The notes: generated by a model from the sequence alone, not told the origin. Shown: positions 1 to 8,125, counted from the first letter of the stretch. The stretch is 20,382 bases of DNA from an uncultured Collinsella sp. (GCA_900542905.1 UQPF01000027.1:1-20382), one strand, 5' to 3'. Translations and numbers: made by a program.

Positions 1-105
1 CAGAGCATGGGGGGCACGCCCGGTCCCGTTCCGAACCCGGAAGCTAAGCCCCATCGCGCCGAGAGTACTGCGGGGTCAGCCCGTGGGAGGCCAGGGCGCC
101 GCTGA
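1..105 (+). rRNA. rrf: 5S ribosomal RNA, 5' end cut by the window
   Basis: The stretch reads as the 3' nine-tenths of a bacterial 5S rRNA. It has the loop-B/C segment CCGTTCCGAACCCGGAAG followed by CTAAGCCCCATCGCGCCGA, then the helix IV/V part TACTGCGGGGTCAGCCCGTG, and ends in CCAGGGCGCCGCTGA. That last segment should pair with the missing 5' end to form helix I. The last base is placed by analogy with E. coli 5S, so the 3' end may be off by a few bases. It is probably the last gene of an rRNA operon whose 16S and 23S genes lie to the left. A strong terminator follows 37 bases later. Confidence 0.93.
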
Positions 106-141
106 CCGGTGGACGGCACCGAGCCGTCTGATGGCTTGAAG

Positions 142-173
142 AAGGGGGAGGCCTCGCGGCCTCCCCCTTTTTT
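142..173 (+). terminator. Rho-independent terminator after 5S rRNA
   Basis: GGGGGAGGCC (144-153) and GGCCTCCCCC (158-167) form a perfect 10-bp stem around a TCGC loop, followed by six T (168-173). Two A before the stem can pair with the first T residues. On the minus strand the stem is followed by TTCTTC, so it may also stop transcripts of the minus-strand gene ending at 238. Confidence 0.92.
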
Positions 174-237
174 GCGTTTACGGGGCGTAAATGACTCAAT
201 TACACCAGACGATCTTGTTGTTTTCGGTATTGAGCCT

Positions 238-705
238 TTATTTAAAGAAAATAAATCGTATAACAAGGGCAACTGCTATGGCCGCAATGGTCAAAAGCAG
301 AATTGTCAGCTGATGCTGCTTGCGTCGTTTACTTGACGAAACGAAGATTGACTTTCCCTGTTTTGGCGTTTCGAGATAGCGAGCCGAATGCGTCAAGGTT
401 TGCTTGGGTCGAGGCCCTCTTTGTTGATGGACGGCGGATGCTTTCATCGGCTCATCACTAGCTGCGCTGTTTTTAGATAATGGTGCGTCTTTCAGATATA
501 CAGGGTCTCCCGAGGCGACGCCCATATGTTTACGTCCCGTTTGGGCATCCTCGAGCGATTGATATCGGTTTCTCGACACATAATCGGGCTCTGGGTCATT
601 GATGGGCTCTTGCGAGATGTGGGGGCGATGGAACCGTGGCGGCTGCGTAGAAGTATCTTCGCCCTGCGTCGGCATAAACATATTGTTCTGGTTTTGGTCG
701 TCCAT
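238..705 (-). CDS. Small tail-anchored membrane protein, unknown function
   Basis: A 155-residue protein I do not recognise. Residues 1 to about 125 are polar, rich in Pro, Gln, Ser and charged residues, and look disordered. A basic patch, SSSKRRKQH (123-131), precedes a single hydrophobic segment at about 133-153 (LTILLLTIAAIAVALVIRFI), which ends two residues before the C-terminus. This predicts a C-tail-anchored protein with its N-terminal part in the cytoplasm (positive-inside rule). There is no signal peptide and no known domain. The ATG at 705 follows AAAGGG with a short 4-base gap; Met9 and Met11 are possible alternatives. Composition is more AT-rich than the neighbouring core genes. 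It is transcribed away from hsp20 and toward the 5S terminator. The ORF is convincing; the function is open. Confidence 0.7.
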   Translation of the reverse strand: MDDQNQNNMFMPTQGEDTSTQPPRFHRPHISQEPINDPEPDYVSRNRYQSLEDAQTGRKHMGVASGDPVYLKDAPLSKNSAASDEPMKASAVHQQRGPRPKQTLTHSARYLETPKQGKSIFVSSSKRRKQHQLTILLLTIAAIAVALVIRFIFFK

Positions 706-887
706 GATGCCCTTTAGCTCGTTACCAACAACGTGTACGCGCTCATTGTAAGCCCCTTGTTATTTGTAGCTGCGAACATACTTGTTATTTAAGCTCTGGT
801 TCAAAGAACCTTAACCTTACTAAAACCTGAGTCATACACACTTAGATATGCTTATAGTACTGGACTCAAAAAACTTTATAGTCGATG

Positions 888-916
888 TATATATGGGCAC
901 TGGGTGGGCATATATA
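888..916. promoter_or_regulatory. Inverted repeat upstream of hsp20, possible operator or promoter region
   Basis: TATATATG (888-895) and CATATATA (909-916) are exact reverse complements separated by 13 bases. They end 66 bases before the hsp20 start in the AT-rich gap shared with the divergent membrane-protein gene. The right arm could also serve as a -10 element, but I see no good -35 box. Neither a CIRCE element nor a complete HAIR site is present here. Its role as a heat-shock operator is inference from position only. Confidence 0.35.
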
Positions 917-982
917 AGAGCGTCAAAAGAAGTCCCAGTCACCTAGAAGATGGCTCGGCAGTCCTTAAAAGGAGTGGTAAAC

Positions 983-1414
983 ATGGCAAGCATGGTTCCT
1001 TATCGTTCGGTTTTTGGCGTTCGTCCTTCTGCTAGCTCGCTGTTCGATCTGTTTGATGATATGACCGACCTTGCAAACAACTCGATTGCCTCCAAGGCGT
1101 TCCCCGTTGACGTTGAGGACAAGGGCGATGGCTACGAGGTCAAGGCGTATCTGACCGGTGTCGCCAAGGATGACATCGACGTTGAGCTCAATGAGGGTCG
1201 CCTGTCCATCAGCGTGAACGTCGAGGAGAGCGCCGAAAACGAGGGTAAGAACTTCCTCCAGAAGGAGTTTAGCTCGTACAGCGCGACGCGTGGCGTATAT
1301 CTGAAGGACGCTTCGAGCGAGGGCCTCTCTGCAAAGTATGCTGACGGCATCCTCACCGTTACGGTTCCTAAGATCGTCGAGAAGAAGAACGTCACGAAGA
1401 TCTCCATCGACTAA
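983..1414 (+). CDS. Hsp20/alpha-crystallin family small heat-shock protein
   Basis: A 143-residue ATP-independent holdase chaperone that would bind unfolding proteins in the cytoplasm as an oligomer. The alpha-crystallin domain spans about residues 40-132: PVDVEDKGDGYEVKAYLTGV at its start, DDIDVELNEGRLSISV in the middle, and the family signature ADGILTVTVPK at 120-130. The C-terminal I-x-I motif (ISI, 140-142), which docks into the neighbouring subunit's groove, is present. The length is normal. I chose the ATG at 983 because AAAAGGAG lies 8 bases upstream; an in-frame ATG at 950 lacks such a site. It is a single gene: a terminator follows and the upstream gene diverges. Heat control is likely but no known repressor site is visible. 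Confidence 0.93.
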   Translation: MASMVPYRSVFGVRPSASSLFDLFDDMTDLANNSIASKAFPVDVEDKGDGYEVKAYLTGVAKDDIDVELNEGRLSISVNVEESAENEGKNFLQKEFSSYSATRGVYLKDASSEGLSAKYADGILTVTVPKIVEKKNVTKISID

Positions 1415-1448
1415 CGATGGCTCTGCTTCAATCGAGAGTATGAGTTAA

Positions 1449-1480
1449 GGGGGCTGGGAAGTGATTCCCAGCCCCCTTTT
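1449..1480 (+). terminator. Rho-independent terminator between hsp20 and the convergent MBL gene
   Basis: A perfect 12-bp stem, GGGGGCTGGGAA (1449-1460) with TTCCCAGCCCCC (1465-1476), has a GTGA loop and is followed by TTTTGTT. It ends 14 bases before the stop codon of the minus-strand gene. The minus-strand side has only a short T tract, so it mainly serves hsp20. Confidence 0.9.
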
Positions 1481-1494
1481 GTTATCTTGAGGGG

Positions 1495-2304
1495 CTATTG
1501 AATAGTTGTCGGTTGATACTGACTTGCAGGGCGTATCGAGAGCTTCCGTGGCCCTTGAAGACGGGTGGCAGAACTGCCGAGTTCATCATCGAGACTTGCA
1601 TCAAGCGCGTTGGCATAGCTTTTGACGGTAAGGCTTGGACGATTATTGTCCTGGCTGATATGCATGGCGATGAGCTGTTCGGTGCGATCGGTAACAAGTT
1701 CGCGCGCGGCTTCGGCGGCCTGGTTGTTGGAGAGGTGCCCCTTTGTGGACAGGATGCGCTCCTGAAGAAAGCGGGGGTACGCTCCTTCGCGCAACATAGT
1801 TACATCGTGGTTACTTTCGAGCGCGAGAACTCGACAGTCTTTGAGGATGCCTATGGCCTTGCTCGATAACTCTCCGGTGTCGGTGGCAAACCCAATGGAA
1901 TCATCGAGAGCATTAAATCGATAGCCGACAGGATTGATGACATCGTGCGATGTTGAGTAGGTTTGCACGTGGATGCCGGCAATGGGGAGCGTGTCGCCGG
2001 GGTCAAATTCCTCTACGGGCAGGTGCGCGAGGTTTTCTTTGCATGAAAGGGTGTCCCTGCTGGCAAAGAGGGGACCATGCCAGTGCTTGCACCATACATC
2101 GAGCCCCTTGATATGGTCACCATGCTCATGGGTGATTACAAGAGAGGCGACGTCGTCTGCCGAGAGGCCAAGCTCCGCCATGCGTTTAAGTGTCTCGCGG
2201 CGGGACAGGCCGTTGTCGATCATGATGAGCCCCTGAGGCCCCTCGACGAGTGCGCAGTTGCCTTTTGAGCCGCTGCCGAGGATATGAAGGTGCAGGCGAG
2301 ACAT
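1495..2304 (-). CDS. MBL-fold metallo-hydrolase, WalJ/YycJ type
   Basis: A 269-residue cytoplasmic metallo-beta-lactamase-fold protein. The N-terminal LHILGSGSKGNCALVE resembles the YycJ/WalJ family. Metal ligands are visible as THEHGDH (58-64), SHD (119-121), ATDTG (140-144), ESNHD (163-167) and a late His in AMHISQDNN (214-222). The related YycJ/WalJ proteins have been called nucleases or exonucleases linked to the cell-wall two-component system WalRK, but no walRK genes lie here, so the substrate is uncertain. An ORF extends upstream to 2385. I chose the ATG at 2304 because homology-like sequence begins there and the longer form would overlap the tilS start. The ribosome site is weak (TTTGGAATCTT). 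It is transcribed divergently from tilS with a 48-base gap. Confidence 0.85.
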   Translation of the reverse strand: MSRLHLHILGSGSKGNCALVEGPQGLIMIDNGLSRRETLKRMAELGLSADDVASLVITHEHGDHIKGLDVWCKHWHGPLFASRDTLSCKENLAHLPVEEFDPGDTLPIAGIHVQTYSTSHDVINPVGYRFNALDDSIGFATDTGELSSKAIGILKDCRVLALESNHDVTMLREGAYPRFLQERILSTKGHLSNNQAAEAARELVTDRTEQLIAMHISQDNNRPSLTVKSYANALDASLDDELGSSATRLQGPRKLSIRPASQYQPTTIQ

Positions 2305-2352
2305 AAGATTCCAAAGGATACAATGAGTGCGGACGAATAGAGGAGGAAGCGA

Positions 2353-3894
2353 ATGCCAACGGTATCTCAGCACTATGGACATCATGCCGCGCCGAGGACG
2401 GATAAGAGCGCCCTGGCAACGCGGCGGGCCGCTGCCCCCGTAGTGCTCATGGTATCAGGCGGTGCGGACTCGACGGCGCTGCTCCTTATGGCTTGCACAT
2501 CAAAGCTGGATATCCAGGACGGGCGCGGCGTCGCTCCCATTGCGCGCGAGCGATTGCACGTGCTGCATGTAAACCATCATCTGCGCGGGGAGGCATCCGA
2601 TGGCGACGAGGCCTTTGTACGTGACCTGTGCGCGCAATACGGCTTGCCGCTGTGTGTTGAGCATGCCTATTTTGATGACGAATCGGGCAATATCGAGGCT
2701 GCGGCTCGCGAGGTGCGCTATGCCGCGGCACGGAGATATGTTCGCGAACTTTGTGCTGAATCGGGCGCACCGCGGACGGCGGCTCGTATCTGTACCGCGC
2801 ATACTTCGTCGGACCGCGCGGAAACATTTTTGATGAATGCCATTAAAGGGTCGGGTCCCGCGGGTCTATCGAGCATTCCGCGCCGTCGGAACATTGTGGT
2901 TCGCCCCTTGCTCGACCTCACGCACGATGAGCTCGTGAGCTATCTGCAGGTGCACGGTCAGCCATGGCGGGAAGATGAAAGCAACGAGGACGTTTCGTAC
3001 CTGCGCAACTATGTACGCCATCGGGTGATGCCGGTGGTGGCACGGCGCAACGCGAGCGTCTGCAAGACGATTGGCGCCGCCTGTGAGATCTTGGGTGATG
3101 AAGATGCGTTTCTATCCCAGCTGTCGGCACAGGCGTTTCGAAGCTGTTTGCGCAAGGAAGCGGCGGGCGCACTGGTGCTCGATGCGCGCCGTCTTGCCGC
3201 CGCTGAGGTTGTGATTGCACGGCGTATCGTGCGGTTGGCGATTAAGCGCATCGATCCCGACGCGCGACCGGAGATGCGGCACGTGGAGCGCGTGCTCGCC
3301 TGCGTCGCTGCGGGCTCGGGCTCGGTTACGCTTCCTGCGGGAATTGATGCCCGTGTGGAGTTTGGCATGCTGGCGTTCAAGGCCCCGGCGGCGCGCGAGG
3401 GTTTAGTGGCCGATTGGATCTCCGTTCCCGGTTGTCTGCCGCTGGGGGCGGGGCATATGCTGACAGCGGAGCCGATGGCTGTGGAGCCGGGGTGCGATAT
3501 CGTGCACCGTGCCCGCGAGCTTGCTGCTGCCGGAAAGGTTGCGGCCTTGGTGGATGCGGCGGCCCTGGGGTTTGCCGACCGCGATGGCGAGCGGATGTTA
3601 GCCGGCTCGCGCGGGGAGATCCCCACCGAGGCACGATCGGCGCGCCTGTGGGTGGATAGCCCTGTGCCGGGAGACGTGATGTGCCCGTTGGGGATGAACG
3701 GCCGAAGCAAGAAAGTGTCAGACCTGTTAAACGAGGCGCGCATTCCTGTTTCAGACCGCTCTGGCGTACCCGTGGTAAGAACGGCTCCGGGAGGTGCCGT
3801 AGTATGGGTCGCGGGCGTTCGCGCGGACGAGCGTTTTAAATGCACGGCCGCAACGCGCGTGGCATATCTGCTTCGTGTGGTCGGTGCGGAATAG
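2353..3894 (+). CDS. tilS: tRNA(Ile)-lysidine synthase
   Basis: A 513-residue ATP-dependent enzyme that joins lysine to C34 of the CAU-anticodon tRNA-Ile, switching its decoding from AUG to AUA. The PP-loop SGGADS is at 35-40. Further N-domain marks are HVNHHLRGEASDGDEAFVRD, RAETFLMNAIKGSGPAGLSS, and WREDESN followed by YLRNYVRHRVMP. The C-terminal substrate-binding domain shows KKVSDLLNEARIPVSDRSGVPVV cut in two parts (SKKVSDLLNEARIP and SDRSGVPVV) and VWVAGVRADERFK. It is longer than E. coli TilS (about 430), with an N-terminal extension of about 28 residues and an Ala-rich middle. The start at 2353 has AGGAGG about 6 bases upstream. tilS followed by hpt and ftsH is a widely conserved bacterial order. 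Codon use is high-GC, like the neighbours. Confidence 0.95.
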   Translation: MPTVSQHYGHHAAPRTDKSALATRRAAAPVVLMVSGGADSTALLLMACTSKLDIQDGRGVAPIARERLHVLHVNHHLRGEASDGDEAFVRDLCAQYGLPLCVEHAYFDDESGNIEAAAREVRYAAARRYVRELCAESGAPRTAARICTAHTSSDRAETFLMNAIKGSGPAGLSSIPRRRNIVVRPLLDLTHDELVSYLQVHGQPWREDESNEDVSYLRNYVRHRVMPVVARRNASVCKTIGAACEILGDEDAFLSQLSAQAFRSCLRKEAAGALVLDARRLAAAEVVIARRIVRLAIKRIDPDARPEMRHVERVLACVAAGSGSVTLPAGIDARVEFGMLAFKAPAAREGLVADWISVPGCLPLGAGHMLTAEPMAVEPGCDIVHRARELAAAGKVAALVDAAALGFADRDGERMLAGSRGEIPTEARSARLWVDSPVPGDVMCPLGMNGRSKKVSDLLNEARIPVSDRSGVPVVRTAPGGAVVWVAGVRADERFKCTAATRVAYLLRVVGAE

Positions 3895-3955
3895 CGCTTC
3901 GCGCCAGCTATTCTGTGCGACGTTGACGGTATTCCCGCGCTGATGGCGCACGTGC

Positions 3956-3985
3956 TGGTAAATATACCCCGTGCGCTGCTAGAAT
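3956..3985 (+). promoter_or_regulatory. Possible promoter for hpt-ftsH
   Basis: In the 147-base gap after tilS, TGGTAA (3956-3961) and TAGAAT (3980-3985) are separated by 18 bases. The -10 match is good and the -35 match is poor. The spacing to the hpt start at 4042 is plausible. This is by eye only. Confidence 0.35.
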
Positions 3986-4041
3986 GTGTAGTTCGCGTCC
4001 ATGCGGCGGTGCGTGGGCGATAAGCACAAGAAAGGGTTGTC

Positions 4042-4590
4042 ATGGCTTCTCAACATCCGGATATCGAGAAGGTTCTGTTTACGCAGGAGGATATCGACGG
4101 TATCGTCTCTCGCCTAGGCGAGCAGATTACTCGCGACTACGCGGGTAAGGATCTGGTGCTGATTGCGGTCCTGCGCGGCGCCGTGGTCTTTATGGGCGAC
4201 CTGATGCGCAAGATCGAGCTGCCGACCAACATCGATTTCATGGCTGTTTCGAGCTATGGCGACGGTGTGAAGTCTTCGGGCATCGTGCGTATCATTAAGG
4301 ACCTGGATATCGACATCCGTGGTCGCGACGTGCTGATTGTCGAGGACATTCTGGACTCGGGCCTGACCCTCAAGTACCTGATGAAGAATCTCGAGAGCCG
4401 TAAGCCCGCCTCGCTGGAGGTCGCTGCCTTCCTGTGGAAGGACGTTGAGGACCGCGTCTCGGCCGTCACGCCCAAGTATGTTGGAACCCATTGCCCCGAT
4501 GCCTTTGTGGTGGGCTACGGCCTCGACTATGCCGAGCGCTATCGCAACCTTCCGTATCTGGGCATTTTGAAACCGGAGGTTTATTCGTAA
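4042..4590 (+). CDS. hpt: Hypoxanthine phosphoribosyltransferase
   Basis: A 182-residue purine-salvage enzyme that transfers the phosphoribosyl group from PRPP to hypoxanthine (and usually guanine), giving IMP or GMP. The PRPP-binding signature DVLIVEDILDSGLTL lies at 96-110. The pyrophosphate loop VLRG is at 43-46, the flexible-loop segment SSYGDGVKSSG at 70-80, and the base-binding C-terminal segment FVVGYGLDYAERYRNLPYLG at 155-174. Length and layout match bacterial Hpt. The ATG at 4042 follows AAAGGG with a 5-base gap. The stop codon is one base before the ftsH ATG, so the two are almost certainly co-transcribed and perhaps translationally coupled. Why salvage and FtsH genes travel together is not explained by the sequence. 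Confidence 0.96.
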   Translation: MASQHPDIEKVLFTQEDIDGIVSRLGEQITRDYAGKDLVLIAVLRGAVVFMGDLMRKIELPTNIDFMAVSSYGDGVKSSGIVRIIKDLDIDIRGRDVLIVEDILDSGLTLKYLMKNLESRKPASLEVAAFLWKDVEDRVSAVTPKYVGTHCPDAFVVGYGLDYAERYRNLPYLGILKPEVYS

Positions 4591-4591
4591 G

Positions 4592-6730
4592 ATGCCCGAC
4601 GACCGTAACGACAACAATTCCCAGACTCCCCGGGACCCAAAGATCCCGGGGATGCCCGGAGGCAAGAAGCCCACGCGTACGGGCTGGCTGTATTTTCTTT
4701 TGGCTTGCGCGCTCCTGGGTTACGCCTTCTTTAACATGGGCTCCGGCTTTGCCAACTCCAGCAATACCGTAAAGCTCGCGACGAGTGAGATGGTCAGCGC
4801 CATCAAGCAGGATCGCGTCGAAGATCTGACCTATACGGTTCAGGACGGAAGCGTGACGGGTCATTACTGGAAGACGAAAAAGGACAAGGGCGACACGAGC
4901 GAGCTCAAGAGCTTTTCCTCGACCTATGTCGGTTCCGATTCGCTTGCCGAGCTCATGGCGGAGCACCCCGATACCAAGTACATCGTCAACACCAACGATC
5001 CCGATTTTTGGGGCCACTTGGCGATGAGTGTGCTTCCGACGATTGCCCTGATCGCCATCATGTTCTACTTTATGCGCCAGATGATGGGCGCCAATAATAG
5101 GAACATGCAGTTTGGCAAGACCAACGCCAAGACCAACGAGGCCACGCGCCCCAAGGTCAAGTTCGAGGACGTTGCCGGCGTGGACGAGGCAGTCGAAGAG
5201 CTCGAGGAGATCCGCGACTTTTTGAGCGATCCGGACCGCTATCGCAAGCTGGGTGCCAAGATTCCGCGCGGCGTTTTGCTGGTGGGCCCTCCGGGTACCG
5301 GTAAAACCCTGCTGGCCAAGGCCGTTGCCGGCGAGGCGGGCGTGCCGTTCTTTAGTATCTCGGGCTCTGACTTTGTCGAGATGTTCGTGGGTGTCGGCGC
5401 CAGCCGCGTGCGCGACCTTTTTAAGGAGGCCAAGTCTCAGGCTCCGTCGATCATCTTTATTGACGAGATCGATGCCGTGGGACGTCAGCGTGGAGCCGGT
5501 TTGGGCGGCGGCCACGACGAGCGCGAGCAGACGCTCAACCAGCTGCTGGTCGAGATGGACGGTTTTGAGGAAAGCGAGTCGGTCATCCTGATCGCCGCGA
5601 CCAACCGCCCCGATATTTTGGACCCGGCGCTGCTGCGTCCCGGCCGTTTTGACCGTCAGGTTACGGTCGACCGTCCGGACGTGAAGGGCCGCGAGCAGAT
5701 CTTGCGCGTGCATGCCGAGAACAAGCCGATGGACGAGGACGTTAAGTTTGAGAAGCTCGCCCAGATGACCGTTGGCTTTACCGGCGCCGATCTGGCGAAC
5801 CTGCTCAATGAGTCTGCGCTTTTGGCTGCTCGCCGCCATCGTTCCGTGATCTCGATGGACGAGGTCGAGGAGTCGATGGAGCGCGTGATTGCCGGACCGC
5901 AGCGCAAGGGTCGCGTGATGACCGAAACCGAGCGCACCACGATTGCCTACCACGAGAGCGGTCATGCCCTGGTGGGTCATATCCTGGAGCACTCCGATCC
6001 GGTTCACAAGATTTCGATTGTCAGCCGTGGCCAGGCTCTGGGCTACACACTGCAGCTTCCGCAGGAGGATCACTTCCTCAAGACCAAGAACGAGATGCTC
6101 GATGAGCTTGCCGTGTTCTTGGGCGGTCGCGTTGCTGAGGAGCTCATGTGCGACGACATCACGTCGGGCGCGAGCAACGACCTGGAGCGCGCGACCAAGA
6201 TGGCGCGCGAGATGGTCACGCGTCTGGGCATGAGCGAGGAACTGGGCACGCAGGTGTTTGGCGAGGCGCAGCATCAGGTGTTCCTGGGCCGCGATTACGC
6301 CGATCACCAGGATTATTCCGAGGAGACGGCGCGCCGCATCGATATCGAGGTTCAGCGCATCATGCGCGAAGCCCATCGCCGTGCGGTCGAGATTTTGGAT
6401 GCCCGTCGCGATCAGCTCGATCTGATGGCGAAGGTGCTGCTTGAGCGCGAGACCGTCGAAGGCGACGCCGTGAACGCCCTGCTCGACAACGAGTGGGATG
6501 CTTACCTTGAGCGCGAGGGCGATATCCTGGCGGCCAAGGAGGAGCGCAACGCCAAGGCGGCCGGCATGCCGACCAAGAAGTGCTCGCCTCGCATGAGCGA
6601 GGAGGAGCTGGCGGCTGATGCTGCGGCCTTTGCGCAGGCGGCCATGCAGGAGGATGCCGAAGCCGCATCCGATGATGCCGGTGATGGCAATGCTGTCAAC
6701 GCTGACGGCAACACCGACGCCGACAAATAG
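4592..6730 (+). CDS. ftsH: ATP-dependent zinc metalloprotease FtsH
   Basis: A 712-residue membrane AAA+ protease, acting as a hexamer, that degrades damaged membrane proteins and unstable regulators. The N-terminus is cytoplasmic; TM1 is at about 31-49, an extracytoplasmic domain at about 50-140, and TM2 at about 141-163. The AAA module has Walker A GPPGTGKT (232-239), Walker B IIFIDEID (287-294) and the arginine-finger region LLRPGRFDRQ (347-356). The M41 protease has HESGH (454-458), with Asp530 in SGASNDLERA as the likely third zinc ligand. The C-terminal 60 or so residues are acidic and Ala-rich (EDAEAASDDAGDGN), probably disordered. The ATG at 4592 follows GGAGGT (4575-4580), which lies inside the end of hpt. 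A terminator follows. Confidence 0.97.
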   Translation: MPDDRNDNNSQTPRDPKIPGMPGGKKPTRTGWLYFLLACALLGYAFFNMGSGFANSSNTVKLATSEMVSAIKQDRVEDLTYTVQDGSVTGHYWKTKKDKGDTSELKSFSSTYVGSDSLAELMAEHPDTKYIVNTNDPDFWGHLAMSVLPTIALIAIMFYFMRQMMGANNRNMQFGKTNAKTNEATRPKVKFEDVAGVDEAVEELEEIRDFLSDPDRYRKLGAKIPRGVLLVGPPGTGKTLLAKAVAGEAGVPFFSISGSDFVEMFVGVGASRVRDLFKEAKSQAPSIIFIDEIDAVGRQRGAGLGGGHDEREQTLNQLLVEMDGFEESESVILIAATNRPDILDPALLRPGRFDRQVTVDRPDVKGREQILRVHAENKPMDEDVKFEKLAQMTVGFTGADLANLLNESALLAARRHRSVISMDEVEESMERVIAGPQRKGRVMTETERTTIAYHESGHALVGHILEHSDPVHKISIVSRGQALGYTLQLPQEDHFLKTKNEMLDELAVFLGGRVAEELMCDDITSGASNDLERATKMAREMVTRLGMSEELGTQVFGEAQHQVFLGRDYADHQDYSEETARRIDIEVQRIMREAHRRAVEILDARRDQLDLMAKVLLERETVEGDAVNALLDNEWDAYLEREGDILAAKEERNAKAAGMPTKKCSPRMSEEELAADAAAFAQAAMQEDAEAASDDAGDGNAVNADGNTDADK

Positions 6731-6741
6731 TTCTTGTAGCG

Positions 6742-6775
6742 AAAGCCTCTGCGGGGAAACCTGTGGAGGCTTTTT
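6742..6775 (+). terminator. Rho-independent terminator after ftsH
   Basis: AAAGCCTC (6742-6749) pairs with GAGGC and the following T residues (6766-6773). The stem continues through wobble pairs to a GGAAAC-type loop, followed by TTTTTCTTTT. It starts 12 bases after the ftsH stop. Confidence 0.85.
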
Positions 6776-6788
6776 CTTTTGAGCGATA

Positions 6789-6850
6789 TGTTGATTGGGG
6801 ACAGACTTAAATGAGCGTTTTCACGCATTTAAGTCTGTCCCCAATCAACA
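6789..6850. repeat. REP-like palindrome with perfect 25-base arms
   Basis: The left arm (6789-6813) begins TGTTGATTGGGGACAGAC and the right arm (6826-6850) ends GTCTGTCCCCAATCAACA. They are exact reverse complements over 25 bases with a 12-base centre. There is no T tract and the ftsH terminator already lies upstream, so it is not a simple terminator. The GGGGACAGAC...GTCTGTCCCC core resembles intergenic palindromes mobilised by REP-associated tyrosine transposases; no such gene is in this window. It ends 57 bases before the aminotransferase start. Confidence 0.8.
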
Positions 6851-6906
6851 TTGTGGCGCTCTAGTTGGCTAAAGCGTACAATAGCGCCTATGCGAAAGGG
6901 GAACAG

Positions 6907-8097
6907 ATGATCAACGAAACTATGTATGCTCGCGGTGCGGAAAGCTCCATCATCCGTGAGATTTTTAGCTATGGCCTTGAGCGCAAGGCACAGATCGGTG
7001 CGGAGAACGTATTCGATTTTTCGCTGGGCAACCCGAGTGTTCCGGCGCCCGCTGCTGTTGCTGAGTCCATTAAGAAGGCATTGGAGCTGCCGAGCGACCA
7101 GCTGCATGGATACACGCCTGCGCCGGGTCTGCCGCAATGTCGAGCGGCCGTCGCCGACTCGCTCAACCGTCGCTTTGGCACGAGCTATGAGGGCAAGGAC
7201 GTCTTTATGACGGTGGGTGCCGCGGCTTCGCTCACCTGCACGCTCAACGCCGTTACGAACCCGGGCGATGAGGTTGTTGTTATCGCCCCGTACTTTCCGG
7301 AGTATCGCGTGTGGATTGAGAAGGCCGGCTGCACGTGTGTTGAGGCGCTCGCCGATGAAGATACGTTCCAGCTGAGCGTGAGTAACGTGCTCAAGGCGAT
7401 TACCGATAAGACGGCTGCCGTCATCATCGACTCGCCCAACAATCCGACCGGTGCCGTATATACACGCGACACGCTGACGCGACTGGCCAATGTTCTGCGC
7501 GAGGCCAACGCTCAGCGCGATCCCGAGAATCCGATTATGCTCATCTCTGATGAGCCGTATCGCGAGATTGTCTATGGCGCCGAGGTGCCTTGGGTGCCTT
7601 CGATCTACGAGCACACCATCGTGTGCTACTCGTATTCCAAGTCGCTTTCGCTACCGGGCGAGCGCGTCGGGTGGATCCTGGTTCCCAATACGAATCCTCA
7701 GGCAGCTCGTCTAATGCCTGCCGTTGCCGGTGCCGCCCGTACGCTGGGCTTCGTGTGTGCACCGGCGCTCTTCCAGCGTGTAATCATCGACTGCATTGAT
7801 GAACCGAGCGATGTCGAGGCCTATGCTCGCAACCGCACCGCGCTTACCGATGCACTAGCGGAGTACGGCTACACCTATGTTGAGCCGGATGGCGCGTTCT
7901 ACCTATGGGTGAAAGCGCTGGAGTCCGATGCGAATGCGTTCTGTGGGCGCGCGAAGAAGCATGAGCTGCTCGCGGTGCCTTCGGATAGCTTTGGCATGCC
8001 GGGCTGGTTTCGCCTGGGCTACTGCGTGAGCTATGAGACAATCGTCAACTCTCTGCCTGCCTGGAAGCAGCTGGCCGACGAATATCGTCGAAAGTAA
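6907..8097 (+). CDS. Class I/II pyridoxal-phosphate aminotransferase
   Basis: A 396-residue fold-type I PLP enzyme that would move an amino group between an amino acid and a 2-oxo acid in the cytoplasm. Visible signature residues are: LHGYTPAPGLP (66-76), Asn178 in DSPNNPTG, Asp215 in ISDEPY (binds the PLP nitrogen), the Schiff-base Lys245 in SYSKSLSLPGERVGW, Arg253, and a C-terminal FRLGYC in the place of the carboxylate-binding Arg. The layout fits aspartate- or alanine-type aminotransferases; I cannot tell the substrate. The ATG at 6907 follows AAAGGGG with a 6-base gap; an upstream in-frame ATG at 6865 lacks a site. A TACAAT (6877-6882) between the palindrome and the start may be its -10 box, without a clear -35. 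Confidence 0.92.
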   Translation: MINETMYARGAESSIIREIFSYGLERKAQIGAENVFDFSLGNPSVPAPAAVAESIKKALELPSDQLHGYTPAPGLPQCRAAVADSLNRRFGTSYEGKDVFMTVGAAASLTCTLNAVTNPGDEVVVIAPYFPEYRVWIEKAGCTCVEALADEDTFQLSVSNVLKAITDKTAAVIIDSPNNPTGAVYTRDTLTRLANVLREANAQRDPENPIMLISDEPYREIVYGAEVPWVPSIYEHTIVCYSYSKSLSLPGERVGWILVPNTNPQAARLMPAVAGAARTLGFVCAPALFQRVIIDCIDEPSDVEAYARNRTALTDALAEYGYTYVEPDGAFYLWVKALESDANAFCGRAKKHELLAVPSDSFGMPGWFRLGYCVSYETIVNSLPAWKQLADEYRRK

Positions 8098-8125
8098 AGC
8101 GCTCTGCTTACAATGTTTTACGTGA

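Noticed and set aside
700..982. CIRCE or HAIR heat-shock operators upstream of hsp20
   Set aside because: No TTAGCACTC/GAGTGCTAA pair is present. Only one partial HAIR half (ACTCAA near 864) occurs, without a partner.
3009..4043. Long minus-strand frame opposite tilS
   Set aside because: It is an Arg/Ser/Thr/Ala-rich shadow; tilS carries both family domains on the plus strand.
4466..6376. Very long minus-strand open frame opposite ftsH
   Set aside because: It is a codon-bias shadow of the high-GC ftsH gene, which has every catalytic motif; the shadow shows no domain and no ribosome site.
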